From contig JADHUQ010000102.1 of the NCBI GenBank assembly GCA_016784425.1, positions 1 through 8,383 of the forward strand: 8,383 bases of DNA, given 5' to 3'. How positions within the stretch are numbered: the stretch's first letter is position 1; each line of letters opens with the position of its first letter. This DNA is from Candidatus Delongbacteria bacterium. GTDB lineage: Bacteria; CAIWAD01; BS150m-G50. Both the position numbers and the translations under genes were made by a program. Below are positions 1 through 6,736 of this stretch, one piece after another. Under the pieces are notes generated by a model. The model saw only the letters and a list, made by a program, of their open reading frames with translations. It had not been told where the DNA came from and searched no databases.

Positions 1-512
1 AGCTCTACGGACGCTTACCCGGATTCCGCGTTCAACTGCTGGCTGACAGCTCCTGGTTACAGGCGCGTGACAATTTCTACCTGGCACAACAGCAACTGCC
101 GCTATCACTCCACCTCGAGTACGATTCCCCCTGGTGGAAGCTGCTGGCGGGTGACTTCAGTACCCGCGAAGATGCAGCCCGCGCCCGTCACCAGCTGACG
201 ACACAAGGGTGGCCTGACGCCTGGATCGTCAATTGTCGGGTGATCATTGCCGGCCCGCTGGCTGCGGCGTCGGAACCGGAACCTTTGATACCGGTCTATT
301 CATTTTTCACCATCCAGGTAGCCGCCCTGCGTGATACATCAAACCTGGTAGAATTCCGGAGCAGGTTGGGCGAGTTGGTCATCCTTTCCGAGCTTGATTC
401 CTTCCAGATCTGTGTCGGCCGTTTTGAGCAGCGGAATGGTGCCCAGGCGGTTCTTTCCGGTATAAGACAGCAGTATCCAGCTGCATTTATCCGCAAAACC
501 GGGGGCAAATAG
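1..512 (+). CDS. SPOR-domain protein, C-terminal part (5' end outside window)
   Basis: The frame is open from base 3 to the TAG at 510-512, giving 169 residues with no start inside the window. Two repeats of SPOR type are visible. Repeat one is about residues 7-77 (GFRVQLLA ... WWKLLAGDFSTREDAARA ... GWPDAWIV). Repeat two is about residues 97-166 (FFTIQVAAL ... SFQICVGRFEQRNGAQAVL ... AAFIRK). Both show the family pattern: a beta strand with an aromatic-x-[VI]-Q-[VL] core, a helix, an aromatic/V-x-[VLA]-G-x-F strand and a second helix. SPOR domains bind denuded peptidoglycan glycan strands in the periplasm, often at division septa, so the missing N-terminus probably carries a signal peptide or membrane anchor. 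Its exact role cannot be told from this fragment. I see no terminator between it and the nuo promoter, so some read-through into nuoA is possible. The domain call is fairly sure; the gene identity is not. Confidence 0.8.
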   Translation, partial: LYGRLPGFRVQLLADSSWLQARDNFYLAQQQLPLSLHLEYDSPWWKLLAGDFSTREDAARARHQLTTQGWPDAWIVNCRVIIAGPLAAASEPEPLIPVYSFFTIQVAALRDTSNLVEFRSRLGELVILSELDSFQICVGRFEQRNGAQAVLSGIRQQYPAAFIRKTGGK

Positions 513-520
513 TCAAATCA

Positions 521-549
521 TTGACATGATGGCTTTTGCGTTGTAGTAT
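521..549 (+). promoter_or_regulatory. sigma70-type promoter of the nuo operon
   Basis: A perfect -35 box TTGACA lies at 521-526. It is followed after exactly 17 bp by TAGTAT at 544-549, which matches the TATAAT consensus at four of six positions. Transcription would begin near base 556 and give a leader of roughly 77 nt before nuoA. The nuoA ribosome site AGGTGA (620-625) sits 7 nt before its ATG. No other promoter this good is visible before the AT-rich region after nuoI, so it probably drives nuoABCDGHI as one transcript. The call rests on motif match alone. Confidence 0.7.
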
Positions 550-632
550 AGCCTTTTGATATTCATATATGGCGCGATGCGGAATGAATCGTATCGAGCG
601 GCAGGTTCACATCAACGACAGGTGAGATTGTA

Positions 633-995
633 ATGGACTTTAATCACGACTTTGTCGCGGTGGCAATCATGCTGGGTCTGGCGGCACTTATCAGTGGCGC
701 TATGGTCATCATCAAAGGACTGCTGGGGCCCCGCAGCACCAACCCCAGCAAAGAACTACCCTTTGAATGCGGTGTGGAAGCGGTTGGATCCCCCCGCCGT
801 GGTATGCATGTCAAGTATTACGCCGTCGCCATCCTGTTCATCATCTTCGATATCGAAATCATATTTCTCTATCCCTGGGCGGTGCATTTCCGCCAGTTGG
901 GTCTATTTGGATTCTGGCAGATGCTCATCTTTCTGGCCGTACTGGTGGTCGGGTTGTTCTATTCTGTCCGGAAGGGAGTTTTTAAATGGCAGTAG
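633..995 (+). CDS. nuoA: NADH-quinone oxidoreductase subunit A
   Basis: This 120-residue membrane subunit of complex I (ND3 homologue) has the family's usual length. Three hydrophobic segments are visible at about residues 8-31, 62-82 and 89-112. The long loop between segments one and two carries FECG at 44-47. In ND3 this loop contains the conserved cysteine that becomes exposed or buried between active and deactive states and lies near the quinone entrance. The FDIE motif with acidic residues D73 and E75 in the second segment is the conserved NuoA signature, next to the E-channel. The start is supported by AGGTGA 7 nt upstream. It is the first gene of the operon, and its last 10 nt overlap nuoB, which suggests coupled translation. 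Nothing is missing from the protein. Confidence 0.95.
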   Translation: MDFNHDFVAVAIMLGLAALISGAMVIIKGLLGPRSTNPSKELPFECGVEAVGSPRRGMHVKYYAVAILFIIFDIEIIFLYPWAVHFRQLGLFGFWQMLIFLAVLVVGLFYSVRKGVFKWQ

Positions 996-1459
996 AGAAT
1001 CCCCTGGGCGATGCCGTCATCACAACCAAACTTGATGCCTTCATCGGCTGGGCCCGCAAATGGTCGATGTTCCCCTACCCCTTTGTTACTGCCTGTTGCG
1101 GCATGGAATATATGTCCGCTTCCGCCGCCCGCTACGATCTGGATCGTTTCGGTGCTGCCTGGCCCCGCTTCACCCCCCGGCAGGCTGACCTGCTGCTGGT
1201 AGTGGGCACGATCAATCACAAATTGTCACCTGTCCTGAAGCGGGTTTACGACCAGATGTGCGACCCCCGCTATGTGGTGGCTTTCGGAGCTTGCACCGTT
1301 TCGGGCGGTCCCTATGACAACTACGCCGTGGTGCAGGGAATCGACAATATCATCCCGGTCGACATGTATATCCCCGGTTGCCCTCCCCGTCCTGAAACGG
1401 TACTTGACGCTGTCATCAAACTGCAGGCCAAGATCCAGAACTCGCCACAGGAGATGTAA
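986..1459 (+). CDS. nuoB: NADH-quinone oxidoreductase subunit B (cluster N2 subunit)
   Basis: This 157-residue peripheral subunit carries N2, the terminal 4Fe-4S cluster that passes electrons to quinone. The expected ligands are present: tandem C37-C38 in TACCGMEYM, then C103 (FGACTVSGGP) and C132 in IPGCPPRPE. The R-x-[ST]-P-R-Q-A-D-L segment (61-69 region) and VYDQM (87-91) are also typical. It differs from common proteobacterial NuoB in having GTINHKLSP where GTVTNKM is usual and SGGPYDNYAVVQG where GGGYYHYSYSVVRG is usual. This suggests a divergent complex I lineage rather than the standard 14-gene gamma/alpha type. AAGGGAG at 972-978 lies 7 nt before the ATG, and the start overlaps the nuoA end. 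NuoB sits between NuoD and NuoI in the connecting module on the cytoplasmic side. Confidence 0.95.
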   Translation: MAVENPLGDAVITTKLDAFIGWARKWSMFPYPFVTACCGMEYMSASAARYDLDRFGAAWPRFTPRQADLLLVVGTINHKLSPVLKRVYDQMCDPRYVVAFGACTVSGGPYDNYAVVQGIDNIIPVDMYIPGCPPRPETVLDAVIKLQAKIQNSPQEM

Positions 1460-1460
1460 C

Positions 1461-1961
1461 ATGAGCGAACTTTTAACTATCCCGCTCCTGCAGGAGCTTT
1501 TCGGCGAGACCATCCTGGAGAGTCACGCCCACCGCGGCGACGAGACGGTGATCATACCACCGCAGTCACTGGAGGAAGTGGCCACCAGGCTGCAACAGGA
1601 CGAGCGTCTGCGTTTCGAATTCCTGATGGACCTGACGGCGGTAGATTACCTGCATCTGGACCGACCAAAGCGTTTCGAAGTTGTGTATCACTTTTATTCA
1701 CTGACACACAATCGTCGCCTGCGGGTCAAGGTGCGGGTGGATGACGGTGAACCGGTACCCACGCTGGCCCTTCTCTGGAAGACGGCCGACTGGTTTGAAC
1801 GGGAAACAGCGGAGATGTACGGTATCAAATTTGCCGGTCATCCCGACCCGCGGCCGCTGCTGTTGTACCCGGAGTTCAAAGGATATCCGCTACGCAAGGA
1901 CTATGATCAGCGTGCCAGTCACCCGCTGGTTGAAAGCCGTCGGAAAGGGGAATCAGCATGA
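1461..1961 (+). CDS. nuoC: NADH-quinone oxidoreductase subunit C
   Basis: This 166-residue subunit corresponds to the 30-kDa subunit of mitochondrial complex I. It carries no cofactor and packs against NuoD. The N-terminal alpha/beta part runs to about residue 100 and includes FEFLMDLTAVDY (52-63) and VVYHFYSLTHNRRLRVKVRV (74-93), both family hallmarks. The C-terminal signature is ADWFERETAEMYGI (109-122), followed by HPDPRPLLLYPEFKGYPLRKDY (127-148). The reading frame stays open far upstream (an ATG exists at 1272), but that part overlaps nuoB. The ATG at 1461 has AGGAG at 1449-1453 with 7 nt spacing and begins 1 nt after the nuoB stop, so I chose it. NuoC is separate from NuoD here, unlike the fused NuoCD of enterobacteria. 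Its stop overlaps the nuoD start as ATGA. Confidence 0.94.
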   Translation: MSELLTIPLLQELFGETILESHAHRGDETVIIPPQSLEEVATRLQQDERLRFEFLMDLTAVDYLHLDRPKRFEVVYHFYSLTHNRRLRVKVRVDDGEPVPTLALLWKTADWFERETAEMYGIKFAGHPDPRPLLLYPEFKGYPLRKDYDQRASHPLVESRRKGESA

Positions 1962-3166
1962 GTGAAGAACGGTACATTCCCCGCAATGACCTCAATATCG
2001 AGACGATGCAGATCAATCTGGGACCATCGCACCCCACTACCCACGGGATCATCCAGATGGACCTGCAGGTGGCGGGTGAGGATATCATAGAAGCAGATGT
2101 AATTATCGGTTATCTGCACCGGGGTTTCGAGAAAATGTGCGAAGCACACAACTGGAACCAGGCTGTCATATACACCGACCGGCTCAATTATGTATCACCC
2201 CTGATCAACAACGTCGGCTACCACCTGGCGGTGGAAAAGCTGATGGATATCGAAGTCCCCTCGCGGGGGCAATATGTCCGGATGGTGTTGAGTGAGATCA
2301 TGCGTATCTGTGATCACCAGACGGCACTGGCGGCAGCAGCGATGGAGCTGGGCGGTTTCACGCCGTTTCTGTACCTGATGAAGGGGCGCGAGTTATGGTG
2401 GGAGCTGCTGGAGCGGGTGGTCGGCGCCCGGGTAACCACCAGCTTCACCCGTATCGGCGGCATGGTGGCTGATCTGCCGGACTGGTTTGCCGCCGCGGCT
2501 GAGGATATTCTGCTGGAGACTGCCAATATCAACCGGGAAGTCCACACCCTGCTAACCCGCAATCGGATCTTTATCGACCGTACCCGCGGTGTTGGCTACA
2601 TCAGCCCCGAGGATGCCATCTCTTACGGTTTCACCGGCCCCATGCTCCGCTCCTGCGGCATCGAGTACGATGTGCGGGTAGCTGCACCCTACCTGGCTTA
2701 CAATGATATCGATTTCGAGATACCTATACTGACCAACTGCGATGTTTACGATCGTTTCTACATCCGACTACTGGAGATAGACCAGAGCTGCCGTATCATC
2801 AAACAGGGGCTGGCCAAGCTGCCGCAAGGGCCGGTCAACCATCTCGACAAGAACATCTCCCTGCCGCCCAAGTCAGAGGTTTACGGTTCCATCGAAGGTC
2901 TGATGGCGCACTTCAAGCTGCTGATGAACGACAACGGCGTCCGCCCGGAAGCGGGGGAGGTGTATCACGCGATCGAAGCCGCCAATGGTGAGCTGGGCTA
3001 CTACCTGGTCAGTACCGGTGAGCTGTGTCCCCACAAGTGCCGGGTGCGGCCGACCTGCATGCCGTTTACCCAGGCGTTACCACAGATGATTAAGCAGGGG
3101 ATGATCGCTGATGTGGTGCCCTGTTTTGGTTCGATCAACATGATCGGTGGCGAGCTGGATCGCTGA
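1958..3166 (+). CDS. nuoD: NADH-quinone oxidoreductase subunit D (quinone-binding 49-kDa subunit)
   Basis: This 402-residue subunit has the usual family length. It forms most of the quinone pocket together with NuoB and NuoH. LGPSHPTTHG (21-30) holds H29 and DRLNY (74-78) holds Y78. These match the quinone-headgroup pair His38/Tyr87 of Thermus Nqo4 with a constant offset of nine. GYLHRGFEKM (51-60) and the terminal GGELDR are further signatures. The two CxxC metal-binding motifs of [NiFe] hydrogenases, its distant relatives, are absent, so it is not a hydrogenase subunit. The C-terminal end is unusual in carrying cysteines C357, C361, C367 and C389 where most NuoD keep only the one equivalent to C361. 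The start is coupled to the nuoC stop by a 4-nt overlap, with AAGGGG at 1945-1950. A 56-nt gap follows, where nuoE and nuoF would normally lie. Confidence 0.96.
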   Translation: MSEERYIPRNDLNIETMQINLGPSHPTTHGIIQMDLQVAGEDIIEADVIIGYLHRGFEKMCEAHNWNQAVIYTDRLNYVSPLINNVGYHLAVEKLMDIEVPSRGQYVRMVLSEIMRICDHQTALAAAAMELGGFTPFLYLMKGRELWWELLERVVGARVTTSFTRIGGMVADLPDWFAAAAEDILLETANINREVHTLLTRNRIFIDRTRGVGYISPEDAISYGFTGPMLRSCGIEYDVRVAAPYLAYNDIDFEIPILTNCDVYDRFYIRLLEIDQSCRIIKQGLAKLPQGPVNHLDKNISLPPKSEVYGSIEGLMAHFKLLMNDNGVRPEAGEVYHAIEAANGELGYYLVSTGELCPHKCRVRPTCMPFTQALPQMIKQGMIADVVPCFGSINMIGGELDR

Positions 3167-3222
3167 CACCGACATTCGTGCTACTGTGAAACGAATAAGC
3201 AAGAGATAACCAAAGCCTGTTT

Positions 3223-4854
3223 ATGGAAAACAACACAATCTCTATTGAAATCAACGGTGAGAGTTTCTCCTTTCCTCCCGGCACCAACATCCTGAAAGCC
3301 TGTAACATGTCGGGCTTTCCTGTCCCCCACTTCTGCTATCATCCCTGTCTCTCTATCTCCGGTAACTGTCGCATGTGTATGGTGGAGCTGGAGCTGAACG
3401 GTCGCAGCAAGGTTGATGTCGCCTGTGTCAACACTGTGGCGGAAGGCCTCAAGGTACTCACCGACACACCGGCGGTATTGAAAGCACGCCGGGCCAGCCT
3501 GGAGTTTCTCCTGCTCAATCACCCGCTCGATTGCCCCTTCTGCGACTGTGCCGGTGAATGCAAGCTGCAGGACTACTATGAACAGTACGGGAATCCTGAG
3601 TACAGCCGTTTCAGCGAGGAGAAAGTCCACAAACAGAAACGGCAGTCGATCGGTCACAACCTCAAGCTGGATGCGGAACGGTGTGTACTCTGCACCCGTT
3701 GCGTACGCTTCTTTGAGGAGGTGGTCGGCAAAAAGGAGCTGGGTGTGGGCCACCGTGGCGCGCACAGTGAGATCCATGCACTGGCTGAAACCGGCGTCGA
3801 CAACGATTACACCGGTAATGTAGTCGACATCTGCCCGGTGGGTGCGTTGACCGATACAACTTTCCGTTTTCAACGACGCACCTGGTACCTGCAGTCGGTG
3901 CCCACCATCTGTCCCGGATGTGCCCGCGGCTGTAACATCGAGCTGCAGTTCGATCTGGAGCATGAATACAAGCGTGCTGGTAAACGGGCACAGCGGATCA
4001 AACCCCGCTATAACGAACAGGTCAACCAGTGGTGGATCTGTGACAGCGGACGTTACGGTTTTGGTGCCATCGACGATAACCGGCTGCAGCAGGCCTCTGT
4101 CAGCGAGGAAGGTCAGAACAGGACTGTCAGCAGCAACGAAGCGGTGAAGGCAGCCGCAAAACTGATCCGTCGGTTTATCGATAAAAAAGGGACCGCTGCT
4201 CTGGCGGTTCTGGCTTCCCCGGATGAGACCAATGAAGGGTTGACTGCACTGCGTCAGCTGTTCCGGGAAGGTCTGCAGCTGCCGCAGATTGATTATCGCC
4301 TGGCGGGTGAACCGCAGGGTGTGGCAGACCAGCTGCTCAAGCACGCCGACCTGCATCCCAACAGTCGCGGTTGTGCCAATCTGCAACTCGAGCCGAAGTT
4401 TGAATCCGGTTCCCTCGCGACACAGATTGAATCCGGCGCCATCAGCGGATTGATCTGTTTCCGCCACGATCTACCCGCGTTGCTGACCCCACAGCAGCTG
4501 GAGCAGCTTGAGTTGCTGGTTGTTTTCGAGACCCATGTAGTGGAGTGGAACCGTCAGCCTGAGGTGTTGTTGCCACTGGCAGTCTACGCCGAGCAGAACG
4601 GCTCCTTCACCAGCTTTGACGGCATTACCCAGCAGATCAACCGCGCTTTTGCCCCCAGTGGTGAAGCGGGTACGGCGCTGGAGTTGATTCACGCCCTGGC
4701 CGGAGAGTTGAAGATCAAAGGAGTTCCGGCCACTCTGGAAAAGGCACGTGTACTTATGAGTAGTTTAAGTGCCGATTTCGCCACTGTCAGCGGTCCCGTT
4801 GCGGGTCCGAGTCGCCAGGTCAGCAAGGAAGCCAGGGGAATACAACATGTTTGA
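3223..4854 (+). CDS. nuoG: NADH-quinone oxidoreductase subunit G, short form
   Basis: This is the iron-sulfur electron wire subunit, 543 residues against roughly 680-910 in most bacteria. An N-terminal 2Fe-2S ferredoxin domain has C38, C49, C52 and C68 (cluster N1b). H100, C104, C107 and C113 fit N5. C154, C157, C160 and C204 fit N4. C230, C233, C237 and C273 form a C-x2-C-x3-C-x35-C motif fitting N7, the off-path cluster absent from many lineages. After about residue 280 comes a shortened molybdopterin-oxidoreductase-like domain. It keeps the late signature WNRQPEVLLPLAVYAEQNGSF (about 438-460) but has no room for a full cofactor-binding fold. Residue numbering past 280 is approximate. The ribosome site is weak: only AAGAGA at 3201-3206, 16 nt before the ATG. 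The end overlaps nuoH by 8 nt. NuoE and NuoF, the normal NADH-side partners, are not encoded beside it. Confidence 0.93.
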   Translation: MENNTISIEINGESFSFPPGTNILKACNMSGFPVPHFCYHPCLSISGNCRMCMVELELNGRSKVDVACVNTVAEGLKVLTDTPAVLKARRASLEFLLLNHPLDCPFCDCAGECKLQDYYEQYGNPEYSRFSEEKVHKQKRQSIGHNLKLDAERCVLCTRCVRFFEEVVGKKELGVGHRGAHSEIHALAETGVDNDYTGNVVDICPVGALTDTTFRFQRRTWYLQSVPTICPGCARGCNIELQFDLEHEYKRAGKRAQRIKPRYNEQVNQWWICDSGRYGFGAIDDNRLQQASVSEEGQNRTVSSNEAVKAAAKLIRRFIDKKGTAALAVLASPDETNEGLTALRQLFREGLQLPQIDYRLAGEPQGVADQLLKHADLHPNSRGCANLQLEPKFESGSLATQIESGAISGLICFRHDLPALLTPQQLEQLELLVVFETHVVEWNRQPEVLLPLAVYAEQNGSFTSFDGITQQINRAFAPSGEAGTALELIHALAGELKIKGVPATLEKARVLMSSLSADFATVSGPVAGPSRQVSKEARGIQHV

Positions 4855-5932
4855 GACAATCGCCTCGATTATCAAGATCTGCTTCATTGTCGTCTGCCTG
4901 CTGCTACCGATGGCTTTCCTGTTGATGTGGGCGGAGCGCAAAGAGAGCGCCATAATGCAGGACCGCATCGGCGCCAACCGCGCTTCCGTCTTCGGCATTC
5001 GTGCCTGGGGGCTCATCAGCATGATGGCGGACGCCATCAAGATGTTCGTGAAGGAGGACTTCTCACCCCCCTTCGCCAACAAGCGACTGTTCCACTTCGC
5101 CCCCTTCCTGGCGATGTTCGCCGTCCTGATCACCTTCGCCGTCATCCCATTCGGTCCGGAGTGGACCCTGCTGGGTCATACAGTCAAACTGCAGATTGCC
5201 GACCTCGGGGTTGGTTTCCTCTATATGTTCGCCCTGGCACCGCTGGGGATTTATGCCATCGCCCTGGGCGCCTGGGCTTCCAACAACAAGTACAGCGCTT
5301 TAGGCGGTATTCGCGCCGTGGGACAGCTGATCTCCTACGAAGTGGTGGTGGGCCTCTCGCTGATCGGCCTGGTGATGGTTTTTGGAACGGTACAGCTGGA
5401 CAGCATCGTCGTACAGCAGGGAGATTACTGGTTTAACGGCTGGATCCCCAAATGGGGTGTTTTCCTGCAGCCGCTGGGATTACTGCTATTCTTCCCTGCC
5501 GGTTTTGCCGAAACCAAACGGGTACCTTTTGACCTCCCGGAAGGTGAGTCGGAGATCATCGGTTTCAACCTGGAGTATTCCGGCCTCAAATTCGGTCTGT
5601 TCATGATGTCCGAATTCATCGAGATGGTTATCCTCGGCGCACTGCTGACTACCTTCTTCTTTGGTGGCTGGCAGGTGCCCTGGCTGTTTTCCGACGGATT
5701 CCACTTCCCCTGGGGCTGGGATTTCAGCCTGCCCCATACAGCGGTGGTCCTGTTGCAGGTAATGTCGTTCCTGACCAAGCTGGTCTTCTTCGGCTGGTTC
5801 CTGCAGATCGTACGCTGGACGCTGCCCCGTTTCCGCTATGACCAGTTGATCAGGCTCTGCTGGCTCTATCTGCTGCCGCTGGCGGTGCTGAATGTAGTGA
5901 TCACCGGTATTGTCATTCTCGTATTGCAATAG
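4847..5932 (+). CDS. nuoH: NADH-quinone oxidoreductase subunit H
   Basis: This 361-residue membrane subunit (ND1 homologue) joins the peripheral arm to the membrane and forms the quinone entry and the start of the E-channel. About eight hydrophobic segments are visible, near residues 8-29, 85-103, 118-142, 160-181, 204-221, 248-272, 299-322 and 336-360. Signatures are AERKESAIMQDRIGANR (29-45) and ETKRVPFDLPEGESEIIGF (222-240), whose acidic residues line the quinone funnel. They are followed by EYSGLKFGLFMMSE (243-256) and RWTLPRFRYDQL (323-334). The common GPNR after the first motif is GANR here. The frame is open upstream to 4769, but I chose ATG 4847 because AGGGGAA lies at 4834-4840, the N-terminus then matches the family, and the overlap with nuoG is only 8 nt. 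Confidence 0.95.
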   Translation: MFETIASIIKICFIVVCLLLPMAFLLMWAERKESAIMQDRIGANRASVFGIRAWGLISMMADAIKMFVKEDFSPPFANKRLFHFAPFLAMFAVLITFAVIPFGPEWTLLGHTVKLQIADLGVGFLYMFALAPLGIYAIALGAWASNNKYSALGGIRAVGQLISYEVVVGLSLIGLVMVFGTVQLDSIVVQQGDYWFNGWIPKWGVFLQPLGLLLFFPAGFAETKRVPFDLPEGESEIIGFNLEYSGLKFGLFMMSEFIEMVILGALLTTFFFGGWQVPWLFSDGFHFPWGWDFSLPHTAVVLLQVMSFLTKLVFFGWFLQIVRWTLPRFRYDQLIRLCWLYLLPLAVLNVVITGIVILVLQ

Positions 5933-5946
5933 AGGTAGAGACGATT

Positions 5947-6594
5947 ATGGCCCAGTATGTCAATCACGACCAGAAGTTCGGTGCCACCGAGGCGATCTAC
6001 TACCCCGGTATCGCCAAAGGTGTGGCGCTGACCATTCGCCATTTTGTGGTCAACATGTGGTTTCACCTGATGAAGGCTTTGCGGATCAAAGCGCGTCCCG
6101 GTGCGATCACTATCCAGTATCCTGACCAGCGCCGGGTGCTGCCGGCTGCTCTGCGGATACGACACCGCATCAAACTGAATGAGGATGGCCGTCTCCGTTG
6201 CACCGCCTGTATGCTGTGCGAAACCGCCTGTCCGGATAACTGCATCTACATCGTACCGATGGAATCACCGGAAGAGGTACCGGAAGAGAAGATGCCGGCC
6301 ATTTTTGAGATTGACCTGGCCCGCTGCTGCTTCTGCGGCATGTGTGTGGAGGCCTGCCCGATGGACGCGATCCACATGGATACCGGTATCGCCGAGATGG
6401 CCAGTGACAGCCGGGAAAACCTGGTGCTGGATCTGGAATCACTGCTGAAACCGGGTCCGATCGTCTGTACCGGTCCGGCCTTCCGGGGCAAGGAGATCCT
6501 GGAACTGCTGCCGCATCTGAAAGATGTAAGAGCGATGGAGCATCAGACGCAGCCGGAGGGATCGATCTATCGGGTCGGGAAAACGAATCGCTAA
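5947..6594 (+). CDS. nuoI: NADH-quinone oxidoreductase subunit I (2x4Fe-4S ferredoxin-like)
   Basis: This 215-residue subunit carries clusters N6a and N6b, which hand electrons from NuoG to N2 in NuoB. Two motifs of C-x2-C-x2-C-x3-C-P type are complete: C85, C88, C91, C95-P and C127, C130, C133, C137-P. As in the family, the fourth cysteine of each motif is expected to serve the other cluster. Extra cysteines C99 and C128 lie next to the motifs. The N-terminal part (about 20-47, with GIAKGVALTIRHFVVNMWF) is an amphipathic membrane-contacting helix, and the linker between motifs is long and acidic-rich (about 104-121). It starts 14 nt after nuoH, preceded by AGAGGTAGAG at 5931-5940. This is the last nuo gene here: nuoJ does not follow, and only non-coding sequence lies between this stop and base 6736. 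Confidence 0.95.
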   Translation: MAQYVNHDQKFGATEAIYYPGIAKGVALTIRHFVVNMWFHLMKALRIKARPGAITIQYPDQRRVLPAALRIRHRIKLNEDGRLRCTACMLCETACPDNCIYIVPMESPEEVPEEKMPAIFEIDLARCCFCGMCVEACPMDAIHMDTGIAEMASDSRENLVLDLESLLKPGPIVCTGPAFRGKEILELLPHLKDVRAMEHQTQPEGSIYRVGKTNR

Positions 6595-6690
6595 CGTTGA
6601 TTTGCTTCGGTGTCTGTCTGTCTGCAGTGTCGCGAGATACTGAAGGTGGAATCCCCCATATAAAGTGTTTATAGGGACAAAGGGTATAAG

Positions 6691-6730
6691 TTATCCAGCT
6701 GTACTTTCAACTGGATTGCATCTTATCCAG
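6691..6730 (+). repeat. TTATCCAG direct repeat with an inverted ATCCAG/CTGGAT copy
   Basis: TTATCCAG occurs at 6691-6698 and again at 6723-6730. Between them, at 6711-6716, lies CTGGAT, the inverted copy of its ATCCAG core. The cluster ends 6 nt before the ATG at 6737. It could be an operator or a hairpin that masks the ribosome site of the next gene, or it could be chance. No function is established. The rest of 6595-6736 shows no gene, no clear terminator for nuo and only a short TGTC tetranucleotide run (6611-6624). Confidence 0.35.
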
Positions 6731-6736
6731 AGCTAG

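Noticed and set aside
1272..1460. Longer N-terminus for nuoC from the ATG at 1272
   Set aside because: It would overlap nuoB by nearly 190 nt and add sequence unlike NuoC. The ATG at 1461 has a well-placed AGGAG.
1958..3166. NuoD as a group 4 [NiFe] hydrogenase or formate hydrogenlyase large subunit
   Set aside because: Neither of the two CxxC metal ligand motifs is present, the quinone residues H29 and Y78 are, and the neighbours include NuoA and NuoG.
3181..4467. A 428-codon open frame on the - strand
   Set aside because: It is the antisense shadow of nuoG, whose + strand product has every expected cluster ligand. The antisense translation shows no recognisable domain.
4769..4846. Longer N-terminus for nuoH from an upstream start
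   Set aside because: It would overlap nuoG by 86 nt, and the extra residues are not membrane-like. ATG 4847 has a good ribosome site and matches the family start.
6595..6736. Remnant of nuoJ after nuoI
   Set aside because: No frame in this stretch gives the hydrophobic helices expected of NuoJ; it reads as non-coding.
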